From Mortierella sp. BCC40632 (lineage: Eukaryota > Mortierellomycota > Mortierellomycetes > Mortierellales > Mortierellaceae), in the NCBI GenBank assembly GCA_011634665.1, contig WAEK01000005.1:798001-862000 (forward strand): a stretch of 64,000 bases of DNA, read 5' to 3'. The position numbers and the translations under genes were made by a program. Below are positions 1 to 11,534 of this stretch, piece by piece. The notes beneath the pieces are model-generated. The model had not been told where the DNA came from. It did not search any database and worked only from the letters and a program-made list of their open reading frames with translations. Position 1 is the first letter of the stretch; each line of letters starts with the position of its first letter.

Positions 1-284
1 AAAAATGCCAAACCAACCAATGCAATCCTGTTTAGTAGATAGAGAAAGAAAGAGAGAGAGAGAGAGAGATACCTTCTATGTTGTTTTTCTTCTTTTGTGT
101 AAAGGAACTTCCTCACAAGCATATCAGCCTAAAAAAAAAAAAAAAAGTACGCGGAATAAAATCTCTGCCAAAAAAAAACAAGCTCACATATCTTACATTT
201 CAAGAGTAGATTTTGAGATATTTTTTTTTATATATTTTATTTTATTTTATTTTTTATTTTAGCAAATGCCTGGCTCATCCTTTC

Positions 285-611
285 TTAGTTTCTGTTCTTG
301 AGAAGTTCAAGTAGTCGTTCAGGAAAGACAGGTGGTGGTGGTTCTGTAGAGGATACAGAGGCCAGAGCCTGCTGTTGTTCCTCAATCTTGGCTACAATTC
401 GTTCCAGTCGCCGGTACAGGATCTCGGCCGTCTGGAGCGTCTCTTCCAGATTGATTGTCATACTCAGGTCATTCACGTACTATCAAGACACAGAGAAAAA
501 GAGAGAGATAGAGATAGAGATAGAAACAGAGATAGAGACAGAGATAGAGGGGTTAGAAGTCACTTTTACATCAGCCCATTTTATATTTCCTTGACCATAA
601 AGGAAGAGTGT

Positions 612-666
<55 letters not shown>

Positions 667-3456
667 ACGTACCTTCAGAATCTCGTCAAAGGCATGGAGA
701 TGGTCCATCATCACATCACGATGCTTATCCAGGATTGCCATCGCGACAAACAGGTGGAACTGGGTCGAGAGATGGTCCGAGAACAAGACCTCCCACAATC
801 GCATAATATCAACCCACTCAAACTCTCGCTTGTACCAGATCAGCAACCAGCGGAAGCAGAAGAATAGGTTAAGCGCCTCACATTTTTCTATAATAATTCA
901 AGGAGAGAGATAGAGAGAGAGATAGAGAAGAAATGGTCAACAACCATTTTCCTTGAGCTAGCAATAAAATAAAAATAATTACATAGTCAAGACATTCTAC
1001 AAGAGAGTGTCTCACTTACCAAGGTGCTTGTAAAGCTTGGGATCCAGTGTCTTGATCAGCTCGCCAAGCGTCTCCAGTTGACTCTGCATACCGACTTGGT
1101 CCTTGTAGAAATTTTTCTTGGTCTTCTCCATCAGCCCGACAAATGCCCAGAAACCCATGACCTCATCTCCCATCACCGCAAAGACGGGCGCCAACAGGTC
1201 CGACATACCCTGAACATACCCCTCCAACAGATTTGGCTCCGATGGAAGACCGGGGGTCGAGCTGCGTGAGGATCCTGCCAAGGGAGTCGTTGCCTGTTCT
1301 CCTGTTGACACAGACAGGGTCTCTGATCTTGCGGGAACAAAACTCTTCTCCGCCTGAGGCCATGCTGTGGGTGCCTTGGCAGCCCAAACGTTATAGGTCA
1401 ACAAGATATCCTTTAGAAGCTCTAGATTCTCATTGGACCCTACTCCCGTAAAGTCACCCGCTGGGTTGGGCAGCGTCTCGGAGGCAAAGAATGAGATGGT
1501 CCGGTCAGTCCGGTGGACATCCTTTTCGATACGAAGCTTCTGTTCCTGGAATTCCTCCGTGTCCTGGACAGCTGCATCCTCGAACCATTCGCGTTTGAGA
1601 GCATAATACTCTTCACTATAAAAAAGAAATTGTAGAATAGAGTCAGAAGAAGGTTAGTGTTTGGGCTAAGAGAGAGAAGGATACGTCTGCATTCCTTGGC
1701 AAGGGGGCTGACCTATTCTCCTCTCCAATAAGGATACACAATGTAGATATTTTTTTTTTTTTTTTTGTGATTTCTTACGCTTTCGTGGAACGGATCACAA
1801 TACGCTCAGCCTCGGTCGAATCCCAAGGATAGATCCCTAGGAAAAATTTCCAGACCTCAATCCGAATATCATGATCAATCCCTCCTCTGAACACGGCTTC
1901 ACGCACTTGGGTCTCCGAGACAGTCAACCGTCCATTGTCATCAAAGTAGGAGAACCATGTCATGGGTGTAAGTGGTCCTGATCGTGTATGATGAACCATA
2001 CTGCTCTCAAGCTAGATAGAATAGAATACAAACAAAACATAACCGAACAAACAAACAAACAAAACAAGTAAATCAATAATGAACAAACATGAGTAGTCTG
2101 GCTCCAGAGAAAAAAATATATATACAAACAAAAAAGGGAGGAGGAAGATTCTGTTGCTTACATCAAGTACATTAAAGGCACCAAGAGGACCCTCTTCATC
2201 CTCACGGTCATGAATGCGACGAGGTCCTGGTCGTGATGAGCCTGAACCGAGTTTATCCATCTCGCGTGCCTCACGACGGTCCCGGTTGCTGTCCTCTGCC
2301 ACAGCAGCAGCCCACTTGGCCAAGTACAGACGTGCTGGGTCGTATTCATCCATCACCTTTTTGGCCACCTCGGAATCCAAGATACGTTGTTGGACATGAG
2401 GCGGAAGGATCTGTTTCGTAATGGGGTGCTCGAGAATATTGGTCGCAGCATCGCGTGAGAATCGGGCTACCTGAGAGAATCGTTCCAAGATATTCCACCG
2501 CAAGTCCTTGACAGTCTATCAGGGGAACAGATCGATTGAGATTGAGATAGAGTGAGTGAGCAAGAGAAAGTAAGACGTGACCATTCTACTTCAAGACGGA
2601 TTAGTACAGCACGTGATATTCCTTCCACAACTTACATTGACCAAGGGATCAATATGCTGTTCAAATGGATTGGGTGTCCTAGGTCGCGACGAAGAGCTAT
2701 CGGATGGCCGTGTCATGGGCGAAGCTCCAGCAGAGACCGAAAGCTGTTCGTCACGCTGAGATGGATCTTCATGTGAAATGTCCGTGTTGGCTCTTCGGCG
2801 ACGCATGCCCTCAAGAGTGATAGGTCCCAACAGTGTTGCAGTCGACCCATTGCCAGTTGTAGAGAGCGTTGACGGCACTGACTGCTCATTGGGATTGTTC
2901 AGCAATGGGTGGTGTGGTGTAGTGTCCTCCAGCTTGGGGTACAGACTCCTTCCACTGGCATACTGGTCATCATTGCTGTCGTCTATTGAGGATTGACTCT
3001 TTTCCTGAAGGTGTTGTCTTAGCTCTCCTGACTCTGCAATTGATTCTACAAGGGGCGGTGTGGCTGCTCCATGGCAGACTTTGTCGGAATGTGACGCGTT
3101 CACTAGATAAACCCCGGGCTCGATCGCGCTCCCTACTACGTCGACTAGGCGTTCCAGCTCATGGACGAGCTCCTGTCCGCCCCAGATAGGAGGAGCCCCA
3201 ACGGGACCCTTTCCTTTAGAGGCCGTGCCCTCTTGGCGGAAGAAGAATGCTTGTAGAGACTCACCGCCGACCAGATTCACAATCACGCAACCGTCACGAT
3301 CTTTCATGCGTGGGGGGTATACCAGGAGAGAATAGATATGCTGAAGGGGGACATTAACGGCATAATCAGCAGGTTGGAACGAGCGACGACCTGGTTGAGG
3401 AGATCTTGGAGGCAAGACGATTGTCGTTGCTATGGAAAGAGACAAGCGAGTCAGAA

Positions 3457-3495
<39 letters not shown>

Positions 3496-4153
3496 TGACG
3501 ACGAGATGGGATAGGATAGGCTAGGATGAGAGAATTGCCAAAAATAGAAGTTTGTGCTTACCATCATGGTCACCCTGGCTAGAGACATCGACGTATTCGT
3601 CGTCATGGTCTTCTGGTGCCCAAGCCAAGAAGTACTCGGTGCCCTATTTGATCCGCCAAAAGAGAAAAAAAAAAAAAAAAAAAAAAAGAGAGGAGTGAGT
3701 GAGAAAATAAGGACACGTTTGGGTTTTGACAAAAAAGGCATTAAAATGCCAAGTCCCGCTGTTGCGACTCGCATTTTTTCATCCCGTAAAAGGTCTTGGC
3801 AAAAAAAAAAAAAAAAAAAAAAAAAGAAGATACGGGAGCAACCACGAAAGAAATAAAAAAAAAAGAGAGAGAGAGAGAGAGAGAACGGACGTACCGACTG
3901 AAGCAATGACATGTGGCCAGGCATGCCGTCCCTGTTGTCTGGCGTCGTCTTGACAAAGACTCTGGACCAGTGGCAAAGAACTCGATACTGATCGGACATG
4001 GCCGGGTATTCGTGCTAGATATAAGATTTAGCCGTGAAAGATGTAAGAAAAAAGGGCCCATGGCATCTCAATTAGTCAAACACAACCATGTATCGGGTCA
4101 AGACAACACACCTCAAGTTCTTCCATTTGGGCGATCAGTGGATCGTGATCCAT
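285..4153 (-). CDS. Gyp7/TBC1D15-type Rab GTPase-activating protein
   Basis: Nine exons joined in phase: 4153-4112, 4014-3895, 3643-3562, 3429-2636, 2515-2162, 2011-1779, 1615-1020, 887-673, 479-285 (876 aa). All introns are GT-AG. The first half matches the N-terminal Rab-binding region of Gyp7/TBC1D15, with an inserted Ser/Pro-rich stretch. The TBC domain starts near residue 506 with RGGIDHDIRIEVWKFFLG. The arginine finger lies in IEKDVHRTDR (Arg about 577) and the glutamine finger in YVQGMSDL (Gln about 677), so both catalytic residues are present. A Ser/Thr-rich loop separates the two fingers, as in other Gyp7 proteins. The family stimulates GTP hydrolysis by Ypt7/Rab7-type GTPases on late endosomes, vacuoles or mitochondria. 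The start is the only ATG giving an open 14-codon first exon that splices in phase to the conserved sequence. The introns carry CT and A/T runs. The gene is divergent from the methyltransferase at 5450. Confidence 0.93.
615..661. repeat. (GA)n microsatellite in an intron of the TBC gene
   Basis: About 47 bp of pure GA dinucleotide within the intron between the last two exons of the TBC gene. On the gene's sense strand it reads as (CT)n, close to the donor side. Several short reading frames made of RE or SL repeats overlap it and are artefacts of the repeat. Confidence 0.95.
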
Positions 4154-5449
4154 GTCTAGGGAGAAAGAGAGAGAGAGAGAGATGTGCGTGCGTTTGAAAA
4201 AGATGCTAGGCGCGCTCTCTGTCCAGTCAGAGGAATCTTTTGAGTTGCCCGCTGCTGTTGTAACTTTGTGGATGTGACCGCTGGGGGAAGGGGCTGTGGG
4301 TATGTCTGTGCTGGTGTGAGAGAATAGAGTTGGAATGTACTGAGGAAGAGAGAAAGAAGTGTGTGTGTGTGTGTGTGAGTGTGAGAAAAAGAAAGAGAGA
4401 GAGAAAGAAAAAAAAAAGAAAAAAAGAAAAGAGAGAGAGAGAGAGAGAGAGAGAAGGTGATTGGGCAAAGGAGATGCAAATGGAGCAAATGTGCATGGTG
4501 GTAAGTGAGAGTGAGTGAGTGAGTGACTGGTGACTGCTGCCTGGACCCAATGGGTCGACCTCGGCGCCAAGACGAAGGCAAGCGACAAGCCCGTACGAAT
4601 TTCTACGAAAAAAAAAAAAAAAAGCTCTTCTTTCCCTCTTCTCTCTTCTCTTCTCTTCTCTTCTCTTCTCTCTCTTCTTTCTTCATTCTCTCTCTCCGAG
4701 AGTGACGTGCCCCGCAAGCAGTCTCCCACGTGCATCGCGACCTTGGCAGTTTGGCACTACCATTTGCCACCTCTACCTATCCTGCCATACCCTACCCCGC
4801 GGAGGGGAATGGGGGCTGAGGATGGGGCGAAGCCTTGTGGCCACAAAACGAGGGCACACATAGCATGAAAGAGAAAGAAAAAAAAGAGAGAGAGAGAAGG
4901 AGAGAGAAAGAGTTGAGGGAGTGAAAAAAATAAAGAGTAAGAGCGGCGGGTAGGTCCGCTCTGCGCTATGAGAGCATTGTCCCTTTTGGTCTCTTTCTCT
5001 CTTTCGATCGACGGCACGAAAAATAACAAAAAGCGGCCACCCACGGTCTCCCACCTATTCCGTTTCTTTTCTCTTTTTTTTCACCCCGCTTTCTCTCCCT
5101 TTTCTTCTCTTTCTCTCCCTCTCTCTTCATCTCTCTCTCTCTCTCTCTTCTCTCATTATCTCGGTTTCTTCTCTCGCTTCTTCTTTTCTTCCCCAACCTG
5201 TCATCTTCTCTGCTGTAATTGGGCACCCCAGGTGTCCTCCCACCCTCTTCCTCTTCTTCACTCTCTTCATTCTCCCGCACGCTGCAGTAACCCCGCCACC
5301 ACGAACCACGTCTGCGGTTGTATTCAGCTCTGCACCGGCAGGCAATTGAGCCCCTCTCTCTTCCTTCCTCTTCTAAAGTCCTCCTCTCCTCTCACCCGCC
5401 GTTCTCTTTCCCCCTCTCCCTCTCTTTCTCTTCTCCACCCCTAAAAACC
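4154..5449. other. Divergent intergenic region, low complexity
   Basis: This spacer separates the two divergently transcribed genes. It holds a GT-repeat (about 4361-4378), purine tracts (GA)n and (A)n around 4383-4454, a TTCTC-repeat near 4640-4675 and long CT-rich runs from 5050 to 5445 leading to the methyltransferase ATG. The CT-rich leader is typical of fungal promoters and 5' UTRs. All reading frames here are SL, RE or FS repeats, and none resembles a protein. Confidence 0.7.
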
Positions 5450-8264
5450 ATGGGCGCGCAACAATCAGCATCTATTCGGGGCCAGTCTCGATCTACAGCC
5501 AATAGCCCTGCCTCGTCCTTCCGCGGAAAGCTGCCTTCAGACCAGCCTTCAGTCAGCACAGGCACCCCTCAGTCAGAAGGCAGCCGGCAAGGCCAGGCCT
5601 CGGTTGGCAAGGCATCACAGACAGACCAAGGCAACTCCCAACTCACGGATGGTAGCTTGCCACAGATATCTCAGCTTGCTATTAGCCCGAAAGGCAACCT
5701 CGCGTCTTTTTTTAGGTCTAAGACTAGTAAGGATGAGCAGGGTAACCGAGGGGGGCAAGGCAAAGAGAGCAAGGGCATGGTCGCGACCCAGGGTCCGAGT
5801 GCAAGTGGGCAGGTTAGGTTGGAGGATAGACAACTGGAGGACCTGCGCGAGCAGAAGCAGCAGAGAAAGATCAATAAACAAAAGGTCAAGGCTCAGAAGC
5901 AACAATCGCAATCGAGGCATCTGCAGCAACAGCAGCAGCAGCAGCATTCGACGCCCTACCAGCATCAATCGCCTTCGTCCACGAGGTCAACGCTCGAGAG
6001 CTCCTTCTCATCTTCGGGTTGGCAGTACCTCTCAAACGAGCCCAACGGCAGTGGAGAGGGTCGGTCACAACGAGGCATGTCCCCTATCAACGGACCCATG
6101 GAGGTCCAAGATCCTCCATGCCTGTCATTATCTGGTTCCTCTTCTTCCTCTACCACTCTCCCTGTTCGTGTTTCTACGCCAGCGTCCCTGACAAACACCA
6201 CCTCCAGAGATCTTGATACCCGATCCATGTCTTCTACGACAACCAAGACCTTGCCTCAGACCCCATATTCGGGCAGTACCAGCACTAGCAGTACAAGTGT
6301 CCATTTGCCGACCTCGGACCCACCAGTGCGGTCGTCGAAATTCAGTTTCATTTATGGGAAGCCAGGATTTGCATGGCTTGAGAAACGGCTGACTCCTTCA
6401 GCTTCTAGCATTCGAGATGACCTGCTCAACTCGATGGAGATCGAGGCCTCCAAGGGATACATCGACAGGTACGTGCATGTATCAGTTTGGGATGCGTGAG
6501 CAGCGGGCATCCCTCTGCTGAGAAGAAAAAAAAAGAGGTCTTTTTTTTATATATATATAGAAGCCGACTCTGGGTCTGGTACCCGAAGGGCTGGCCTAAC
6601 CTGGTTGTTTTTCTTGTTTTTTCTTTTTTCTTTTATTGGTGCTGTTTACGATCCATCCTCTGATTGCCGTTATTGTGTATCTGGCTCCTATCCTATAGAG
6701 TCACGGACCAGCACTATTTAATGAAAGATGTCATGAATGGCAACTACCATGTGCCCATCGATCTCACGTTTAAACGTGTGTTGGAAAACGGCTGCGGGGC
6801 TGGAGACTGGACTCTGGTAAGGCTGACTTATTATTATTGTTATTATTATTATTTTTTATTTCAGTACTTTTGAAGTGTTGTTTATGCATGTTCCATAAGA
6901 TGAGCTATATACAACCAAGCCGAAAAAGGAGCTTGCCAACTCGGGTTACAACACTACAATGTAGAAAGACTACTTGTTGGATCTTTGGAGTACACATTCC
7001 ACCCTTCTTCCATATATCTCGTTAGTTCCACAGAGCTCTGCATTGAGCAATGGGCCTCGATTTCTTTTTTTTTTTTTTTTTTTTTTTTCTTAAAAAAAAA
7101 TCGATGAGGAGGGAAAGAGTCGTACAGGCGCTTTCTGCGCCGCGGATCTTTTTGCAATTACCTAAGCTTTACCCGTCGTAGCATTCTAAACAAGCTTACT
7201 AACATGAAAAAAAAAAAAAAAAATGAACATCTCTCTCCCTTCCTCCCCTCCCCCTCCCCCCCCCTTCAAACTGTCTATCTGCATGCATGCGCATATAGGA
7301 CATGGCTAGCGAAATGCCCGAGACGGATTTTGTGGCATGTCCCCAAATCAACTACACAGCTCCAGGCGATCAAACTCCAGTCCAACGCCCGCGTGGTCTT
7401 TTGGGTGCGGACCAATCCCAACTAAGGTCTGAAGCCCCTTCCTCGACGGCCGCGGCCGGCGTCAGTGCTACGACAACCTCGGCCGGGCCAATGAACTCGA
7501 CCATCCGACCTACAATTCATCCAAGGAATTGTTACTTCTTTCCCGAGGTTCCAGAAAATCATATCCCTTTCCCCAAGGAAAGTTTTGATTTCGTCTATCA
7601 ACGTCGTCAATCCGTCGTGCTCTTGGCCAAGGAATGGCAAAAGACACTTGTTGAACTCCAAAGGGTCCTCAAACCCGGTGGTTGGCTCGAGATCCTTGAA
7701 CCCGATCTTTTCTTGAGAGGAGGGGGTGATCTCTGCAAGATGGCCGGTGAATTCTGTGTTCGAATGTTTGAAGCCATGGGTCGGAACCCGAACGTGATCC
7801 ATGAACTCAAGAAAATGTTGGAAGATGTGGGCTTTGTTAATGTATCGATGAAGGTTTGGTCCATCCCCATGGGTTGGGGTGGTGCGATCGGTGAGGCCAT
7901 GTTGGTGAATCAAAAACAATTTGTTCACGAACTCGAGGCAAGCTATGTCCGTCAAGGTCTAGGAGACATTGCAGACTATCGAAAGTTGACCAAGAATATC
8001 TTTGAAGAGGCCGTTGGGTTGAAGGCATATATCAACTACTATGTGATCGTGGGTCAAAAACCTGCCTTGGATCCTACAGCACTCCCCGAGTCTTCTGATG
8101 AGAGCGATGAAGATGAAGAGTCTCAAGTCTTGGATCTTGAGAAGCAGCAGCAAAAACTGCTGGCTCAACAACAGCAGTGGCAAGCCAAGGCGGATAGGAT
8201 GTTGTCCCAACCATCAACACAACCCGAGGGGGTCCAAGAACAACTAAAAAGTGTCGATCCTTGA
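5450..8264 (+). CDS. SAM-dependent methyltransferase with putative N-myristoylation signal
   Basis: Three exons in phase: 5450-6468, 6699-6816, 7299-8264 (700 aa). The N-terminal 320 residues are Ser/Gln-rich and disordered, with a poly-Gln run. The protein begins MGAQQSAS, which fits the MGxxxS N-myristoylation consensus. A conserved block near residues 318-340 (KFSFIYGKPGFAWLEKRL) precedes the class I methyltransferase fold. Motif I is VLENGCGAGDW (GCGAG at about 371-375), and a later motif reads LKPGGWLEILEPD (about 505). An insert of about 75 residues rich in Ser, Thr and Pro separates them. The C-terminus is acidic then Gln-rich. Related fungal proteins are large families of uncharacterised methyltransferases similar to LaeA or UMTA, and the substrate cannot be told from sequence. 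Intron 1 and intron 2 carry T runs and A/T homopolymers. Convergent with the Pol I subunit gene. Confidence 0.82.
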
Positions 8265-8499
8265 TAAGCGCTGCCTCCCTCCCCTCCTTTGCTGGCCAGT
8301 GTCACCTAATTAATTGCATGTGGGAAAGGAAAGAGAATACTTTTTCTTCACCCTTCTTATTACTACTTTATTATCCATAATTCATTTCTTTTGCATAATC
8401 CTCTCTTTTCATCCCCATCTTTTGCTCCGCAAGAAAAATATACATCATGTAAAGTAAACGAATTGCCGAAGGAGAAACATCATCCTGGACAGCAATAGC

Positions 8500-8502
<3 letters not shown>

Positions 8503-8547
<45 letters not shown>
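8503..8547. repeat. (CT)n microsatellite
   Basis: About 45 bp of pure CT dinucleotide in the 510-bp convergent spacer between the methyltransferase stop (8264) and the Pol I subunit stop (8775). The rest of the spacer is AT-rich with an A run at 8625-8639, and I see no gene in it. Confidence 0.95.
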
Positions 8548-8549
<2 letters not shown>

Positions 8550-8774
8550 GCAAGGGAAATAGTCTCTCCACCAGAGCCCCTCCAGACTCGCATTTGCTAT
8601 ATGTTTGTTTGTGTCAGTTGACCCCAAAAAAAAAAAAAAGATCCTCTCCTTGATTTCCTCTCGGCAGCATCGAGCAATTGGACAACGTGTCTATAATCGT
8701 TTGAAATTTTAATGACAGAAAAGCAAAGTGAATCCTGAATGCTGTAGTGGTCCGAGTAAAAGGATGGATATCTC

Positions 8775-8884
8775 TTATGAGTTGAGTTTAATCTTGTGCC
8801 TAAAATATAGAGCAGGTAAGAAAAAGAGAAAAATAAATAAATAAATCATTTGTTGTTAACACCAGCCATTCCACGACTATTCTA

Positions 8885-8915
<31 letters not shown>

Positions 8916-8961
8916 CCTTGGGACACCGATCAAACCCCCCTCCCCCATTCAAACTCATCTC

Positions 8962-9000
<39 letters not shown>

Positions 9001-9707
9001 AAATAGCAACACGGATAGCAACACTTACGCGCATTTTGGACAGGTATAGAAGACCGTTTGACCTTCATCTGCAGAACGCAATTGCATCGTATGATATTCC
9101 ATTTCGGGATTGCCACACTTTGGACATTGTTCCTTGACCAAGGCAGCAGTTGCGTCCTTGAGATCACTCTGAACATCATCCCGTCGATTCCTGAGGGCCG
9201 AGGGGAAAGCACCTGCCTGACTCTTTGTCACCACCTCAATATGCTGAAATTCTGATCCGAGTGAAAAAAAAAAAAAGAAAGCCGGTCATAAGAATAAGGA
9301 GAAGAAAAAGCGATCCTTAGATGGTTAATCTCGATGGAGAAAGAAGGAAAGAAATAGAAAAAGATAGTGGATCGTCCCAGTGATCACAGATCTAGAGTGG
9401 CAGTGGCGGTGGCATACCTGAGCTTTGGTGGGCATAGCTGCAAAGGTTGCAAACGATCAAGTTATCCTGACCGGGGATATCGAGCAAGTTGCCGCACTCT
9501 GGGCAGAAAATCAGAGACCCAACCTAACAACAGAGAGAATAAGAGAGAGAGAGAGTAGTCGTATGAGTGAGCTTGTCATCCTGGGAAAGTAAGAAAATCT
9601 ATGGGTGCCATTGGATCTGAAAAAAAAAAAAAAAAAAAAGCAATCCTGTTCCCAACTGGGCTTGGTGGTAGTCGTACAATGTCGGGCTTGGTCGTTCTTG
9701 TCGTCAT
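8775..9707 (-). CDS. RPA12: DNA-directed RNA polymerase I subunit A12.2 (RPA12)
   Basis: Four exons in phase: 9707-9678, 9523-9418, 9251-9029, 8799-8775 (127 aa; human and yeast orthologues are about 125). The N-terminal zinc ribbon begins VGSLIFCPECGNLL, with Cys 17, 20, 35 and 38. The C-terminal TFIIS-like ribbon has Cys 88, 91, 116 and 119 around QLRSADEGQTVFYTCPKC. The acidic RSADE hairpin at 104-108 is the part that inserts into the polymerase active site to drive transcript cleavage. The subunit acts in Pol I in the nucleolus in RNA cleavage, proofreading and termination. The first exon (10 codons, MTTRTTKPDI) is the least certain: it was chosen because it gives an ATG, a GTACGA donor and phase 0. 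The 25-nt last exon encodes only the end of the second ribbon. The A run and CT run at 8887-8997 lie in the last intron. Confidence 0.9.
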
Positions 9708-10358
9708 GTTGAGGCGGAGTGATGTCAGGAAAAAAAAAAAAAAAAGTAAAAGGCTACCAGGACAGAGATCTGATGAAAAAAAAAAAAAAACCTAGCCAGC
9801 AAACATGTCAGCCACCAAATAGCGGTCACATATGCATTTAGCGAGGTGTACCAGCAAACTCACAGAGTACACTCAACAAATCTAGTGAATATCTGAACAA
9901 GAGTTCACTTCTAGAGTCAAAACTTGAGAGCAAAAAAAGAAGAATAAAAAAAAGAAAAAAAGGGGAGCCATGTCTTTGAAAAGTTGTTGCAAAGTATTCC
10001 CAAAGAGTATTGCCAAGGAATATGGAATTATTGCCACAGTGAGTCCCCAGTGCGAACATCGTCCGTCGCGATTTTCTTGTCCTATCCAGGCTGCCTCCAT
10101 GAATGACATCTTTCCTGTTTCAGCTTCAACAGCTGTTAAAACAAGTCGAGCCACTCGAAATTGATTTGCATTATAAGGCTTGTACCTATTGTCGCCAGAA
10201 GGCTGGTCCCATACCTCTTATAGAGTAAGATAGGACACCATTTATTTGTTCAGATGAGCACGAACTTTAAGGGCTTAGAGAAACGAGATGCATAGAGATC
10301 AAGGAGAGGAGAAATATCAGAGTTGGAGAAGAGGGATGCATAAAAAAGATCAATGCAT
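9708..10358. other. Intergenic stretch with one possible tiny split gene
   Basis: The first part has A runs (9729-9745, 9775-9790). At 9970 an ATG opens 23 codons (MSLKSCCKVFPKSIAKEYG...) ending at a GTGAGT donor. Splicing in phase to a TTTCAG acceptor near 10122 gives about 56 residues ending at a TAA near 10208, with CC and CxxC pairs. The product is reminiscent of small Cys-motif mitochondrial proteins, but I cannot match it to a family and the exon pairing is a guess. No other gene is seen. Confidence 0.3.
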
Positions 10359-10740
10359 ATAACTGGCTTGTGGCAGCCAAGCGTTCATAGCGACGTTACT
10401 TTTTGACCCTTCGATGTCGGCTCTTCCTATCATACTGAAGCAGAATTCAGTAAGCGTTGGATTGTTCGCCCACTAATAGGGAACGTGAGCTGGGTAGACC
10501 GTCGTTAGACAGGTTAGTTTTACCCTACTGATGAAGTGTTGTTGCAATAGTAATTGAAGTTAGTACGAGAGGAACACTTCATTCGGATAATTGGTATTTG
10601 GGTCTGCCTGAGCAGGCAATGACCCGAAGCTATCGTCCGTTGGATTATGGTTGAGCGCCTCTAAGTCAGAATCTAAGTTAGACGGTGATGGTTACCACCT
10701 TTTCTGATATCTAGTTGAATACGAATAGGTCAGAGGGGTA
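10359..10740 (+). rRNA. 28S rRNA 3'-region fragment, isolated
   Basis: About 380 bp clearly corresponds to the 3' part of large-subunit rRNA. It starts at the peptidyl-transferase region (ataactggcttgtggcagcc) and runs through ggattgttcgcccactaata, the intact sarcin-ricin loop agtacgagaggaac, and ggattatggttgagcgcctc. There is no 5.8S, ITS or upstream 28S sequence, so this is a dispersed fragment and not an rDNA unit. Relative to the yeast sequence as I remember it, several helices carry paired changes that keep base pairing. A few small deletions occur, for example gggtagacc in place of gggtttagacc. Similarity fades after about 10740. It is probably nonfunctional as an rRNA gene. Confidence 0.85.
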
Positions 10741-11534
10741 CTGCAAAATAGTATTTGGAACAAGCACAAAAGGGAAATGGCTCGCACCGCTTGGCAGGCA
10801 CGGTTGTTAAACCAGATTGGGAAAGGGGATAGGGAGGACAATCCAACCAATGCGCATCTCCCGATCTCCATGAAAAGAGGGGAAAGAAAGGAACAAAATA
10901 ATACAAAAGACTCGTAAATGCTGTAGAGGGGTGCCTTTTTATACCCCCCCCTCCTCCCGAATAGGGCTCAAAAGGCCAGAAGATCTTCCAAGCGCATTTA
11001 CTACACTACAGTACTCCAACTCCCAACTCCTAACTCTGGTGCCAATATCTTTTGCCCTTCCTCACAGCTGGCACGCGAAGGCGAAGGCCCACCCTTGGCT
11101 CTGGCCGGGCAGAGGAGCCTTGCGGGGCAGAGCGGAGGCAATTCCAACCACGGGCTCTGGCCGGACCCCTCCTATGCCCAACCTCAAATAGTGAGAAAGG
11201 AATATAAATTTCTGAATTACGGCCATTCACAGGAGCAAGCTCCGCATCCCGTTCGATCTGCGCAGATAAACTCCTGGTGGTAGAGTCAGTACTATAGTGG
11301 GGGACCACATGGGAATACCTTGTGCTGTAATTTTTTTCCTTTAAAGTCGAGACAACCTTAGCCGAGTGAGGAGGGTAGGGGAGAGAGACTTTTGAGCCAG
11401 TGGTGAGAGGGGGTGGTGAGAGGTGAGAGGGAGTGGCAGCAAGTGAAGGAGTAGGGGTGCAACAGGTCCAGTGAGTGTTCTAGGGTGGAAGTAGTTTAAT
11501 GGGTCTAGGGTCAACTTTTTAGGGTATATCTAGG
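10741..11534. other. Repeat-rich intergenic DNA, no gene
   Basis: Unassigned sequence between the 28S fragment and the retroelement debris. It contains a locally repeated ggctctggccgg (about 11096 and 11153). Near 11395-11445 is a gtgagag-rich block, resembling another at 12545-12595 beyond the retroelement fragment. A minus-strand frame of 92 codons (11308-11030) has no recognisable motif. The area probably contains further LTR or untranslated element sequence. Confidence 0.5.
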
